In this document: one piece after another, positions 1-12,500 of the stretch | How the letters are laid out: each line of letters begins with the position of its first letter | Numbering within the stretch: the stretch's first letter is position 1 | From: Dioscorea cayenensis subsp. rotundata | Lineage: Eukaryota > Streptophyta > Magnoliopsida > Dioscoreales > Dioscoreaceae | Assembly: GCF_009730915.1 (NCBI RefSeq) | Contig: NC_052473.1 | Location: 17,628,100 to 17,692,099, forward strand | DNA: 64,000 nucleotides | Direction of reading: 5' to 3' | The notes under the pieces: model-generated | Database searches by the model: none | What the model saw: only the letters and a program-made list of their open reading frames with translations | What the model was told of the DNA's origin: nothing | Position numbers and translations under genes: made by a program

Positions 1-1457
1 ATCTAGCATCAAAATCAGATCTTTATGCTAAATACCAAAGAAACAAACTCAGCATTGCAGCGAGTATGGGAAGAGAAAGAGGAAAAGTATCTATGCATGT
101 GGGCATTTTGCAACATGTCTAAGCAACATAAAACTGCACAACTTTGCCATATGCTTTTTCTATTGATTGAGAGTCACTCTTTTTCCCATTGCTGTCAAAC
201 TTTGAAAATAACCAAGATTGAATGGAGATTTAACATAACAAAACAACGTTTGTCACCTTAAAAATTCACCACAAGGATTGAATAAAAAAGAAAGCAGTGG
301 TGTGGACACCGAGATGATATCTTTGTACTTTGGATCCAGGTTGAAAATGGCTGCAATTTTAGGGGAGACCTCAATACAATTGTTAAAGATATCCCTAAGT
401 GTGAAAAAAAAGTTTTTTTTTTAAAATAAAAAATTGGAGAATCACCGCTTGATGAAGAGTGGAACAATGAAGTCAATGGAAGGATTTCTTTTAGGAAGCA
501 AGGGATCAGTCTGGTTCCCTTCTTCTTTTGCTTTATCATTTCCTTTTAGACGTTTTGCACCATTTATCATAATGGTTATTTTTTATGAAGAAATTTGGGC
601 AAGTCATATCAGGACGTGGGAAAGCGTAGAATTAATATCTCAAGACACGAACATATACTAAGGTTTAACCCCCACTTTCTTAGCAAAAACACAAACATCC
701 TAAGTAGTAGACCTGATGTCAATAGATCATAACATCATTGGCTTCATCAAAATAGTTTCAAAATAACTAAATAAATAAAAGGGAAGTTTTTTAAAAAAAA
801 AACACTTGCAAGGAGTATAATCTTGTACAGTTGTACAAGTGGTTCCGGTGTTTTTCTAACCAAAAACCAGAACAAATAATTAATACAGCTTTCATTGCAA
901 AGAAGTACATTATAGATAAGAGTATCAACTTTTGTATGTAAGTGGCTTTGATACATAAACACAAAGAAACATCATGGAACACTCTACTGGTTGGGCCTTT
1001 TAAGTAGCTTAACAATATAATTAAATGTAAAAAAAAAAAAAGTCCCCAATCCCAAGAGAATATACTAAACACCATGATTAAGCTAAACAGTTATGGAAGT
1101 AATACTTAATCATCCTAGAATAACACAAATATAAGAAGATTCTCCATTGCTTGTTCCTGTGTTTGAAGACAACCATAGAAAACAATCTCAAAACTTATTT
1201 CATTACCGTTTGGAAAAGTTACACTTGAAATGCTCATGACAAAGAATGTAAAACACTAGTTGCCTGGTAAAAGTGTTCTTATTTTCAATTACATATAGCT
1301 TTGGGTCTTCTATGTGTACCTTTTTATCTGTCCGCTTGGTGAACTGTGATGAATTCTTGTTTGTGTAGCCTCTTATGGTCTTAAAAACTTGAAGAATCAA
1401 TAAAAGATCATATACTAAGACGATGCCACAACCACGAAAATGTGGTTCTCTCCAGTC
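1..1457. other. 3' flank of the UGNT1-like gene, start of duplication unit A
   Basis: No coding gene is supported here. The block lies beyond the stop codon of the minus-strand transporter and includes its probable 3' UTR. It is A+T-rich with short A and T runs. It matches 17273-19400 with many small indels: the opening words ATCTAGCATCAAAA, AGATCTTTATG and AAACAAACTCAGCATT recur at 17268-17320, and CATCATGGAACACTC recurs near 19113. The left boundary of the duplication therefore lies at or before the window start. Confidence 0.7.
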
Positions 1458-3929
1458 TCATTTGTTGTGAGACTCCGTGTCGGATATTACCTTCCTTGGC
1501 ATTCTCTTCTTCTGCTGATACTTGGCGAATGAATACCACACACCGCCTGCTGTGTTTATGACCAATCCAGTCACATTGAGGGCGTGTATTTGCACTCCAC
1601 CGAGGAAGATAAAACCAAGAGTCTGAAAAAGATAAGGATGACAGTGAGTTTAATAGAAAAATAATGAAAAGAAAACCATTTCTTCAGCATAATGATCTGT
1701 AATACGTCACATGGTAATCACGACAAAGAAAACTCACTGTGGATCCAACTCCTTTGAGAACTCCTACAATGGTTGTCGTTAAAGCTGAGTTAACTATGGT
1801 GCACAGAAACATGGTGAAGTTAAGGACAATGGCCATCACCAATGAAAGAATAAGAATCACCAGAAACGGTAAGGAATGTGCCTGTCACATAAACAATTTC
1901 ACTAGACTGAGCATTGCTACATCAGTGCTTATATAACTGCAAGCTTAAATGTGTACAAGCATCAGATTCTGCTTAGTCTTCAATGCATAAATAAAGCAAG
2001 TTTATACCAACTAGAAAGGAATCCGAGCCTTGGTTTTGGTAGCTTAACCAAATTACATAATTGAGAAAGAGTCTTGAAAAAGATAACACAAGAGGGAAGA
2101 AACTTAAAATGATGAATGATGTCAAAGCCAATGATTAAATCTTAACACTCAGATAGAAAAATGAAATGGAATCATGCACTATCATTCTTATGATTTTTAG
2201 TTCATTCAAGTGTAACATTCTGTAAATGCAAACTTTCTTAAGACAACGAGACATTGTGGTAGACATGATCTTTAGAGGCCAACAAACAGTGAATGTGGAG
2301 CCAGAATTCACTATACTGAACAGTTGACATCAATATGAAGGAAATGCCAATTTGACTGAAACAATCCGTGATACTGGAAAATGGTGGTTTCTAATTGTGC
2401 AAAACAAGAGTAAAGGCATAAGTGGTCTTTATCATAGATTTGAAGCTCTTAGCTGAATCATTGCCCAAACCTGAGCAAATTGAAAAATATGAACTCTTGG
2501 AGAAAGTTGTCTATGGATTCAACTAATCATTCAACTTTAGAAATAAGCTTTCGAAGTTTTAAGAATGGAAGTAAAGGATGAGGGAAAGTCACCAACAGGT
2601 CAGTCCTATAACTCAAAACACATAAATGAATGCATTCCATGTCTTTACACAACCATAAAACAAATAATATGCAGGAAAGGTAATATATTTATTCTAACCT
2701 TCTCATACAATACCGATAAAGAATGAGGGAATTCTCCTGTTGCTATGATAAGGAATAGCAAAAAAGGCAGTGACAAAATCGCATTATAGAACATCAGCTC
2801 AACTGATGAATGCCCATCTTCTGCACCTGATTTTTCCACCAACACCAAATACATAGTCTGCATTGATATTAATTATCAGTTCCATTAGGAAAAAGAAATA
2901 GCTCACAGCAAGCAAAGAACTCAGAACGAAGAGTTCAACTCAACTAATCAAGGAAAGGCATTAAGAAACAAAGAATCAGGTACAACCTGGAAAAATACAG
3001 ACGTGAGAGCCATGCCGTAGCCAAAGAGGTCAAAGGAGAAATCTCCCAAAGCAGCAATAATGACTCCAACAGCAGTAAAAACAACAGAGAGAGATACCTA
3101 AAATGCCATGCAAACAAAGCTTAATAGAGGTCACAGCTAACAACAATCCAAAAAAAAAACACCAATCTCTGGCAAATGATACCTTTCACAAATTTTACAG
3201 TACAAAAATGCTAAATTCACTAAAAAAAAGTGCCTGCATTTGTCCGACTAATGATCAATTCAAAAAATCACTATGATGTCAAATACAATGTTATTATTTG
3301 AAGTACTAAATGAAATCAAGTGAAAACTAATAAAAGTTCATAGAATGATTAGAAAGTACGATAGCTCACTTGAATTGGGGGCCTCCCCTTCCCCGAAAAG
3401 AACCCGGCCACCAACACAGCAAGAGGAGTGAGCCTTTTAATAGCAATATACATCGGTATATTCACACCCTTCAAGCTCGCAAGAGCAAATGCCACATTGG
3501 CATTGTAGAACACTGACACTGGCAACAGCTTCTTCGCCGTCGCAAAATTCACTGTTTTAAACTTCATGTGCCCCATCACTCTTCCAAAATGTATCAAAAG
3601 ACTCGTAGCCAGTTGCTATTCGACATCACAAACCAAAATCAATAAGCAAAACAGATCAAACAGCACAAAGTCACAAACTTTGGGTAGTAGGATGAGCACC
3701 TGAAGAGTGAGGAGGGTCATGGAATCGGAGTACTGCATCAAAACCGCCTTGTTGATGAAAACCATCGCCATGGATGCGATTCCATACGACAACGCAGCGA
3801 ATAAACTGTGAATCGAATCCAAATCAACCCGTATACCAAAAAGTACACAGATTTGAGAGAAAAAAAAAATAAAAAACAAAGGAATTACCTCAAGAACGGG
3901 GTGGATCCAGCTTCCGGAGGGCTATCCAT
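1458..3929 (-). CDS. UGNT1: UDP-N-acetylglucosamine transporter, UGNT1-like (nucleotide-sugar transporter family)
   Basis: Seven exons join in frame with GT-AG borders: 3929-3889, 3805-3700, 3615-3370, 3097-2987, 2857-2699, 1881-1738 and 1622-1458. Together they make 972 nt, or 323 residues, the usual length of the family. The protein starts MDSPPEAGSTPFL and then runs through about ten hydrophobic segments. Segments such as NKAVLMQY (about residues 35-42), GVNIPMYIAIKRLTP, GDFSFDLFGYGMAL, FFQTMYLVLVEKSGAEDG and NFTMFLCTIVNSALTTT closely match Arabidopsis UGNT1 and its relatives. That family moves UDP-GlcNAc across the Golgi membrane for N-glycan and glycolipid synthesis in exchange for UMP. 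The C-terminus is basic (KYQQKKRMPRK), as expected for a cytosolic tail. The start is the only ATG that opens the conserved N-terminus; upstream lies a telobox-like AACCCTAACCCT leader. Family identity is very likely. The exact substrate is taken from the family. Confidence 0.9.
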
Positions 3930-5237
3930 GGCGATCAAGATCCGAAAACGATGGGAATTGAAGTAAAACGAATCGAATGAGATCGATTACATCGAGATCT
4001 GGGAGAATTTGGGGAGAATTAGGGTTAGGGTTAATCGAGGTGGTGAACAACTGGCGCAGGATGAATAGCGTGCCATGGCATCGGCTTTGTCGATTCCCGG
4101 GAAATTTCGGCAACGGGAATCGCGTTTCCTTAGCGTTTCCCTAGCGTTCTCTGTCCGTTTCCCTAACGGTTTTTGGGTTCTGTTTGATATCTCGTTTCCC
4201 TTCTTTCCCGGTTTCTGTTTGACTAATGGTTGACTTTTATGGTTTGACTTAACTAGTTCCAACTTCCAAGAAGAGGATCTCATTTTAATGATTTTATGTA
4301 AGTTCAGTTCCAATTACCAAGAAGAAGACCTCTTTTATGTAGTTTATATTTATATATATATAATGACTTAGCTTTTTTTTTTATAAATAATTTCCATGAT
4401 AATTTCAGACTCATTTTATTCATTTATTTAATCAAATAAGAGATGAGCACAAAATGATAAAATGCTAACTCCAGAGAATGGTTTTTTTTTTTTAATTCAA
4501 TAGTCTACTGGTAAAGTATTTGATTTGTATACTGTTTGTCAAAATCTTAATTTTTTTAAATATAATTATAAATAAAATGTGTGTGATAGCTTATTCATAT
4601 TAAATAAAAAAACTATTTTTTTAAAAAAAATATAAATTTTTAATTTCTTTTAATAACCTATTCGTTTAAAAATTATTATTATATTGCAAGGTTTTTAAAT
4701 TTATTATTATTATTATAAATATTATTTTATCATAAAAAATAGGATTCAAACCAAGGAATTGTAGGCTATGCATCATAGGATACCCTCACTCCAACTGGCA
4801 AACAAATTCTTTTTGTCTTGATGTAAAACTTAAATAAATACAAAGAAATCATGATGTGAAACTTAAATAAATACAAAGAAATCATAAAACAATTTTTTTA
4901 AAAAAAAATAAAACCAGAAAGCGAAAAATTAAAAATAATTTATAATAACTTAAAAGAATTTGAGACTAGTCAAAATAATTTTAAAAAATATAATAAAGTT
5001 ATATTTTAATTTGCTTACCTATCGAACATCATATCTTCTTAAGTGTGAGAAATTAAATATGAAATGGTTCTCTTATTTTAAATTGAACTTTATTATCTAC
5101 TTATTTATTCATTGCAATTGGGATTGGCTCTTCTTATTGAAAAATAAGTTACTAATTTCAAAACTTCTTATATTTTATAACTAATTAAAAGAATATGGTA
5201 CCAACCATTATTCAAAAATATTGAAATTCATATTTAA

Positions 5238-5277
<40 letters not shown>

Positions 5278-5430
5278 CAAATAAGAGCGCTCCTAGTTAA
5301 GGGAGTTTAGGGTGTGCATGCTTAGGGACCTTGTACTATTGGACAAAAGGTGGTTGATTAAAAAAATTTATTTATTTCTTTAGATATATTTATGAAAATT
5401 TATTATTTGGTACATTGATAGTTTACAAAT

Positions 5431-5468
<38 letters not shown>

Positions 5469-8400
5469 TAAAAAATAATTTTAAAAAAAAATATTTGTGA
5501 AAATGTATTGCTTGTCTCCTAATAAAAATATTTGTTCCCTTTCTTATAGTCTTTTCTAGTAATACATTAAGAATGAATTGTAGCTCAAGTGGTAAACTTT
5601 TTGTTCACTATAAAATAAAAAAACAAAATTCAACCCGGGTAACTCATCGGGTCACGGGTTAAGAAACACCTGATCCGTAACCGGACCTGCTAGGCTGCTA
5701 TAGTGCATGCCGGTTATGAGTTACCAAGCTAGTCCGTCGGGTTAACTAACCTGATGGGTTTTTCTAATTCTTGGCCGGGTCAAATCTTGCCATGTGCCCA
5801 TCTACCTATGTGAGCATGATATTTTAATTGTATAAATAGTTAATAAGGTTTAAAATATTAATATGTGTGAAGAAATTTTTTTAAAAGATTATGCCAAAAT
5901 AGGTTTTAAAAAATATTTTTTAAAAAACAAATAAGTTTTAAACCAGTAAAAGCACAAATTGGTTGAAAAATTGCGTATGTTTGTCATTTAAAAATAATAA
6001 TAATATTTTTTGAAAACAAATAGTTTTTTTAAATTAAAATCTATAAGATTTTTAAAAAAATCAGTAATTAAAAAAAGATTTCTTTTGTTTTATTATTATT
6101 ATTTACTTTTTTTCTTAGTTAATACAAGTCTGCTATTTAATTGAGTAAAATGGCCTTTGAGTCGTTATAATAAATATAAAAATATAATGGTAAAGTTGGA
6201 AAAAAAGACACCTCTTTCAGTTATTATTTAAATAATTTTCTAAAAAAAATTATATTTATTGGGCGTTAAGTTTTTGGATGTTGCAAAGGTTTTGGATATT
6301 AATTTTTTTTTTTTAAAAAAAACGTATATTATAATTCTGAAATGAGATGTGAAGATACAATGGATCATGATATCATCATTCTAATCTTAAATTAGAATTC
6401 AAAGTCATATAACCTTTAATTTCAAGTAGCATGGTATTTTATATATATATATATATATATTGTTATCAATATCATACTAAATACATGTTGGATTCTTATT
6501 GCATGTGTATAACCTTAAAATATTGCTAATATGAATCAATGTTCAATAATTTGTTTTGTTTTGTTTTGTTTTTTTGTTTTTTTGTTTTTTGTTTTTTTTG
6601 TTTTTTTTTTGGTTGTCAATCAACGTCAAATGAAAAAAGTTAAATTTATTTTGGCCAATTTTCTTGCAAAAATATTTCTAAAAATGATTCATCCAAAGAG
6701 TATTTATTGTAAAATAATGTTTTTTTTTTGGGTGATAATGGCAAACATATTGCCCATCATGAACCAAAGTGTTTGAAATTGAGGTGTGTTAATTGATAAA
6801 TATTTTTTATTTTATAAAACATTTTTAATAGTATTATTTACTTTAATTATTTTAATTGTTTATTTAAATTAATAATTTTGATTTAAAAATAAATAACAAC
6901 CTATTAATAATTTTTTATATGGACTTTTTCTTGCCCATTTTTAAATATAGGATTATTTCTATTAAAAAAAATAAAAAGAAAGTTTATCTATTTGGTTGAA
7001 CATAACTCTAGCGGTGGGTATAAGCATGTCTAATCCAATATCTTCAACAATAGTAATGAGTAGTAAAGAAGAACACTAACTCAATTTGATTAATATGTTA
7101 AATTTAAATTAATCATATCATTTGATTCTATTATTATTATATGGAACAATACTATATCACATATAAATCATAAATTTATGAAAAAAAAAGAAAAGAACAA
7201 AAAAACAAAGAAAAAGTTCAATTATTCACATCCGAATATAAAAGCACAGAAAGCAAGCTTTCTTTGTCTGTTCATGTGATTTTAGATCTCTCTCATGTGA
7301 TTCTTTCTCTCCCCATCTGTCTTTGTTATAAAGTTTATCATCATAAGTTTCTTCTAAAGTTTTATTTACACATATATGAGAATGGAAAGAAAAAAAAAAT
7401 CACACTCAAATATATATCAAAATTATCATGTGTAAATTATTAACGAAAAATTATGGTTTTGATCATTTAAGCAAATGGTTTTTAATTAAAATTTCTGTGT
7501 ATAAAAAAGAGTACTGAGAAGCTTAGGTAAAGAGGTTCTTATAGTTTTTTTTTTTGAAAAATAGTGGATTAAAGATCTAAAAAAAGGTTAACATATATAA
7601 TTTACACAATTAATATTTATATACACCCAAATTTAAAGAATAAGATATTGTTATCTACTTTCTCTAATCTTATTTAAATGTCCATTTAAATTAAATTAGG
7701 CTGATTAAGAAAGTCTGTTAAATTAGTTAATAACTTTAAATTTATAAATAAGTAAACAAACTTTTCAAAATTACTTTTATTTAAAAATGCATCAAAATTC
7801 TATTAATTTCTCTTTATTTTAGTTTTACCTTTTATTTCCTCTTTTAAAATAGTGTTTTATGATTTTAAAAAAAATTAGAAAGTGTAGAAATCCATTAAAA
7901 ATAAAAATGAATTGAGAACAAATATTTTATACTTCATAGATTTTTGAAATAAATATATAAAAAAATTAGAGAAGTGCACATATAAATAAGACTGGAGAGA
8001 GCATTATAGAGAGGAGTCATAATTTTAATGATTGTTTTTTTTTTAAATTATATGTATTTATATATGTATTTTTATTCTTAGTTTTATTTGATATCATTTG
8101 ACATTTTAGATGTGGTTTGAAGCTTTTTTTTAATTTAAATAAAATAGACAAACCACTCATTCAAATTGAAAGAAATGTCCTTTCTAAGTATAAACACAAA
8201 CTTTTATATAATTTTTATAATCATGTTTATTTAAGAATCCTCTAATGAGAGAAACAATCATATAATTATCATAATTCTTTTACAGAATGAATATAATATT
8301 AATTTAAAAAAAAATTTTAAAAATCAAATAGAGATGTTTCTCTCATTTTCTAAAGCAAAAAATTATAAATGCATATAAAAAATTTATGAACCTCAATCTC

Positions 8401-8479
8401 TCACTTGGCAGGATATTCTACCATATGTATTGACTTATTTGATAAAAAAAAATCAAGATATGTAAGATATGTTTTGAAC

Positions 8480-8516
<37 letters not shown>

Positions 8517-8649
8517 TTATGAAATGTGCCAAGCAGATTGCAGGAACATATACTGCTCGGGAAATTTTTATACTCTCACTTTACGTAGATTTTGGGGTTG
8601 ATCTCAAGTCTTTCTTAAAAATAAATATTTTACGTAAAAGACTCGTTAC

Positions 8650-9213
8650 CAATATTTTCAAGACCCAGACCCGGTTGACCCCTGGACTCAACCTTAAAAC
8701 CGGCAACCAGGCCGATTGGACGGGTGACCCGATGACCCATCCGGGTCATTAGCCCGAGTCTGCACAATTTTTTTTTAATTCTTATTTTATTTTATAATAT
8801 ACTAATGTTTGGGGGTTATAACTGTAAAATTATAAAACTATAGAAGGGAGACCAAGAGAATATTTTTATGTTTTTTTTATGGATTTCATAGTTGTTTATT
8901 TTCTGTTGAATATTTTTATGCTTTTTCAATTAATTTTGTACTAGTTTCCTTTTATGTTATTTGGTGTATTTTATATTTTAATGTGGTATACTTCAATATT
9001 TATATATGTAAAATACTTGTTTAAAATTTTAAAAGTCATGTTTTTTTTTTTTTATTTTTTATTCTTCAATATTTGATATTTTAATTATATATAACTAAAA
9101 TTTAGATTATTTTTAATAAAAATTATTAATCGCGATTCAACCCGGTTGAATCTCTTGACCTCTGTCCCCTAATTTTTCTCCGGGTCGATGCCCCGGTCCT
9201 GAGAACCTTGCCT
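8650..9213. mobile_element. Probable non-autonomous DNA transposon relic (G+C-rich ends)
   Basis: An A+T-rich core is bounded by G+C-rich arms in inverted orientation. The left arm has TTTTCAAGACCCAGACCCGG. The right arm, read on the minus strand, has CAAGGTTCTCAGGACCGGGG. CAAGGTTTTCAAAACCCGG-like ends are common in small plant DNA elements. A possible target duplication (GTTACC / ATTACC) flanks it imperfectly. No transposase coding capacity is seen. Confidence 0.45.
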
Positions 9214-9291
9214 ATTACCGATCGAGTACGACTCCATTGGTAAATGTTTATTATTTGAATCAATAATTTTAAAATTTTATATAAAAATTTT

Positions 9292-9375
9292 AAGTATCTT
9301 CACAGGAATGTAAATGTAATATTAATAGTTTATAAGTATCTTCACAGGAATGTAAATGTAATATTAATATTTTAT
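9292..9375. repeat. 42-bp tandem duplication upstream of AVT1-like gene
   Basis: Two nearly identical 42-bp units sit head to tail at 9292-9333 and 9334-9375. Each begins AAGTATCTTCACAGGAATG. Unit B has only one diverged copy of this sequence near 25335-25375, so the duplication looks recent in unit A. Confidence 0.85.
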
Positions 9376-9446
9376 AAGGACATATATGCAAAGAAAAAAC
9401 TTTTATAATCGGTTGATGTTCATTACGATTTCGTCTATGTTATCTT

Positions 9447-9500
9447 TTCTCCTTCTCTCTCGCTCTCTCGCTCTCCTTCTCGCTCTCGCTCTCCTCTCGC
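9447..9500 (+). repeat. CT-rich microsatellite in the AVT1-like leader
   Basis: A run of CTCTCG and CTTCTC words lies about 95-150 bases upstream of the AVT1-like start codon. Pyrimidine-rich leaders are common near plant transcription starts. The equivalent tract in unit B (25438-25475) is shorter. Confidence 0.7.
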
Positions 9501-9593
9501 TTGTGCGCTTGCCATTTGAGGGCCTCTCCGAAGCTTAGAAGCGCGGAATCCTCGACGCGAAGTCTCTCTGAGCTACATTAGGGTTTGCGTTTG

Positions 9594-12500
9594 ATGGCTG
9601 AACGCGATGAGGAGCTCTTCTTGGAGGAGGACAGCGAGGATGATGAGCATAAACGAGGAAACTCTGAAGGTGTGGATGATGGTGATGAGGACGAGGACGA
9701 GGATGGGGGAGCGGTTAATGAGGATAGACATGGGTTTACTCTTCCTGATAGGATCTCTGGTTCCTTTTACTCTCGCCAGTGGCCACAGAGTTATAGGTTC
9801 TCTCTTCTCGCTTCTTCTCTCATCCTTGATTTCGCTAGTTTTTGTATGATTTTTTCTGATTTTATAAGAAAAATGAAATTTTTGGTTGGTTTCTTTGATT
9901 CATTTCCCGAAAATGGGTCTTTTTTTTTTTTTATTTTTTTATTTTTGAGTGGTGTAGTTGGCGTGATCTTCTTCCGTTTTTGAGGTTTTGTGTGTTGTTT
10001 TACAGTCTTATTCGTGTCTAGGAAGAAAATTAGATCTCTATGTGTTCCTGGACTATGCTTGTGGATGGTTTCGCTGACTTAAATTCAAAATTGTTTCTTT
10101 TCTTAATTTTTTTAAAGATGATGGTGGAATCCGTTCTTATTGTTTATGTATGTGGGTTTTTGTCCGAAAGTTCCTCAGCAATATATGCAAGATCTTATTG
10201 TGATTCTTGAGTATGACTCTCTGAACCTTTTTCATGTTTAATGAATTCATGCTTATTTACTCTGTCAAGAAAATTGGTATATTTAATCCATCTGATTGAT
10301 TCCAATATTTGTTTTGAGAAAATCTATGCTTGATAATACATGTGTATCAATTTGTTTATTTCAGGGAAACAGTTGATTCATATACTATCACAGCATCTCC
10401 TGGTTTTGGTAGTCTTGGGAGGACGCCGAGCATTTGGTATTCAAGTCTGGATGTGAGTAACCAAATTGAGGAAGATTTAGGAATCCAATCTCCTCTCCTG
10501 TCTGGGAGTGTATTGGCTAAGCAAGAGTCTGATAGAAACTTGATAAGGTCTCTTGTTTCAGCAGAAGATGGGGTTATCTCTTCTGGTTTGGAATTCTCTG
10601 GAGAAGGATATACTCATCATGGATGTAGCTTTATTCAAACTGTTTTCAATGGTAAACTCCACATTAATCAGACGTTATTTTATCACATTATTTGTTTTTC
10701 AGTGACTTGACCTATTTTGTATAAATGTGGAACAGGGGTTAATGTATTGGCAGGTGTAGGTGTTCTTTCAACTCCCTTCACAATCAAAGAGGCTGGTTGG
10801 ACCAGTTTGGCGCTCTTACTCCTTTTTGCAGTTATTTGTTGCTATACAGGCATTCTCATGAAGCATTGCTTTGAGAGTAAAGAAGGCATCTTTAGCTACC
10901 CGGATATTGGAGAAGCCGCCTTTGGGAGATATGGGCGCATTTTCATCTCTGTGAGTTTCCCAACATAACTAATATACGCCAAATGCACTAGTTGGCTGCG
11001 TATTCATCACATGCATATGCTACGTCTACGTGGTTCACAACCGCAAGTGATTTTCACATTGCCTTTATCATGATGGAGTCGGGGTTCTTGATATTTGACG
11101 TAATCAGTATATTTATTTTTTCCTCATAACGAATGCATTAACTTTGAAGTTTGAGATCTAATTGCTTGAAAGATGATTACAATTTCACAATAAAATTAAC
11201 TGTTTTTCTCCAATAGATGCGCTTGAGCCATTTCAGTTAAGGCTAGTTTAGAATTATCCAACTTAACCCATGTGCGTGTCTCTAAAAATTTCTGGCATCT
11301 GGCCTCGATGTTGTTCTGTCATTTTTTTTCTTCTTTTGTACCTCTTTCTGGCTTTGGTTTATGCAGAAGGATGATTATGGCAATCCAAACAAAGAAGCTT
11401 TAAGAACTTGAATTACTTTCTTTTGAAAATCAAGCCAGACAGTTCTAGTCCAACTAATGATTTTTAAATTTAAAGAAGTTAGAATCATTTAGATGTTCTT
11501 TCATAAATAACTGTGTTGAGACAATGCCATTATCAAATGTCTTGAATCCTTTTGTAGTACTAAAGCATGTTATATTATGTCAGTGTTGGATGATGAAATG
11601 ATCCTCAAATACACGTCTGCATGTTGAATCTTTTTTACTGTTGTACTACAACCATAAGCACTTATCTTATGTTATTCTGTTTGTCTTGCAGGTTGTTTTA
11701 TATACAGAATTATACGTAAGTGGCGCTTTGTGCTTTCTATAGATGAGCTATTTATGAATGTTTTGCACCTTTATATAAAATTTGTCCCTATGAATGCAGT
11801 CATTTTGCGTGGAATTTATTATATTAGAAGGTGATAATCTCACGAGGTTATTTCCTGGGGTATCTCTTGATTTTGCTGGAATGCATGTTGATTCTGTGCA
11901 TATCTTTGGGTTAATCACTGCATTGATTGTTTTACCAACCGTATGGCTGCGGGATCTCAGAATAATTTCCTATCTTTCAGGTGCTCAACATTAGAGTGCA
12001 TATCTTGTTAGGTTTGACTTGTTGAGTTTAGGATCTCACTACTATAACTTTTTTGCTCCTTGCAGCTGGTGGAGTGATAGCCACTCTTTTGGTTTTCTTG
12101 TCTGTCATTTTTGTCGGTACTACAGATGGGATAGGGTTCCATCAAACTGGTGAGTTGGTTAAGTGGCATGGTCTCCCGCTTGCTATTGGTGTATATGGCT
12201 TTTGCTACTCTGGTCACACAGTCTTTCCAAATATTTACCAATCAATGTCGGATCGTAGTAAATTTAACAAGGCATTGATAATCTGGTATGGTAATCTAGC
12301 TTTTCCATTCACTTTTGATCATTATCCGTGTATTTGATGCTTTAATTTGTTAAATTTAATAATTGAGTATGTGGAACAGTTTTATTATTTGTACATCAAT
12401 ATATGGCTGCGTTGCGGCATTTGGGTATCTCATGTTTGGGGAAGGTACTTTATCTCAGATCACATTAAATTTTCCAAAGAATTCAGTGGCCGCCAAAGTT

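Larger units (their letters stand above)
3930..9593. other. A+T-rich intergenic region between UGNT1-like and AVT1-like genes (unit A)
   Basis: No supported gene. The first 160 bases are the UGNT1 leader and promoter, with TTAGGGTTAGGGTT at 4018-4034. The rest is A+T-rich with (TA)n tracts at about 5244-5275, 5433-5464 and 6439-6461 and a (TTA)n tract at 8479-8517. At 5580-5597 GTAGCTCAAGTGGTAAAC resembles a tRNA A box, and ATTCAACCCGGG follows 35 bases later, suggesting an eroded SINE head. G+C-rich stretches at 5630-5770 and 8650-9213 contain GGGTC/GACCC motifs typical of non-autonomous DNA transposons. The last 150 bases are a CT-rich leader. Confidence 0.7.

Noticed and set aside
6531..6776. 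Open frame with Phe/Val-rich start
   Set aside because: The composition comes from a T-rich low-complexity tract (GTTTTTTTG repeats).
8405..8752. 115-codon plus-strand open frame
   Set aside because: It includes a poly-Tyr run made by a (TTA)n microsatellite and runs into a transposon relic.
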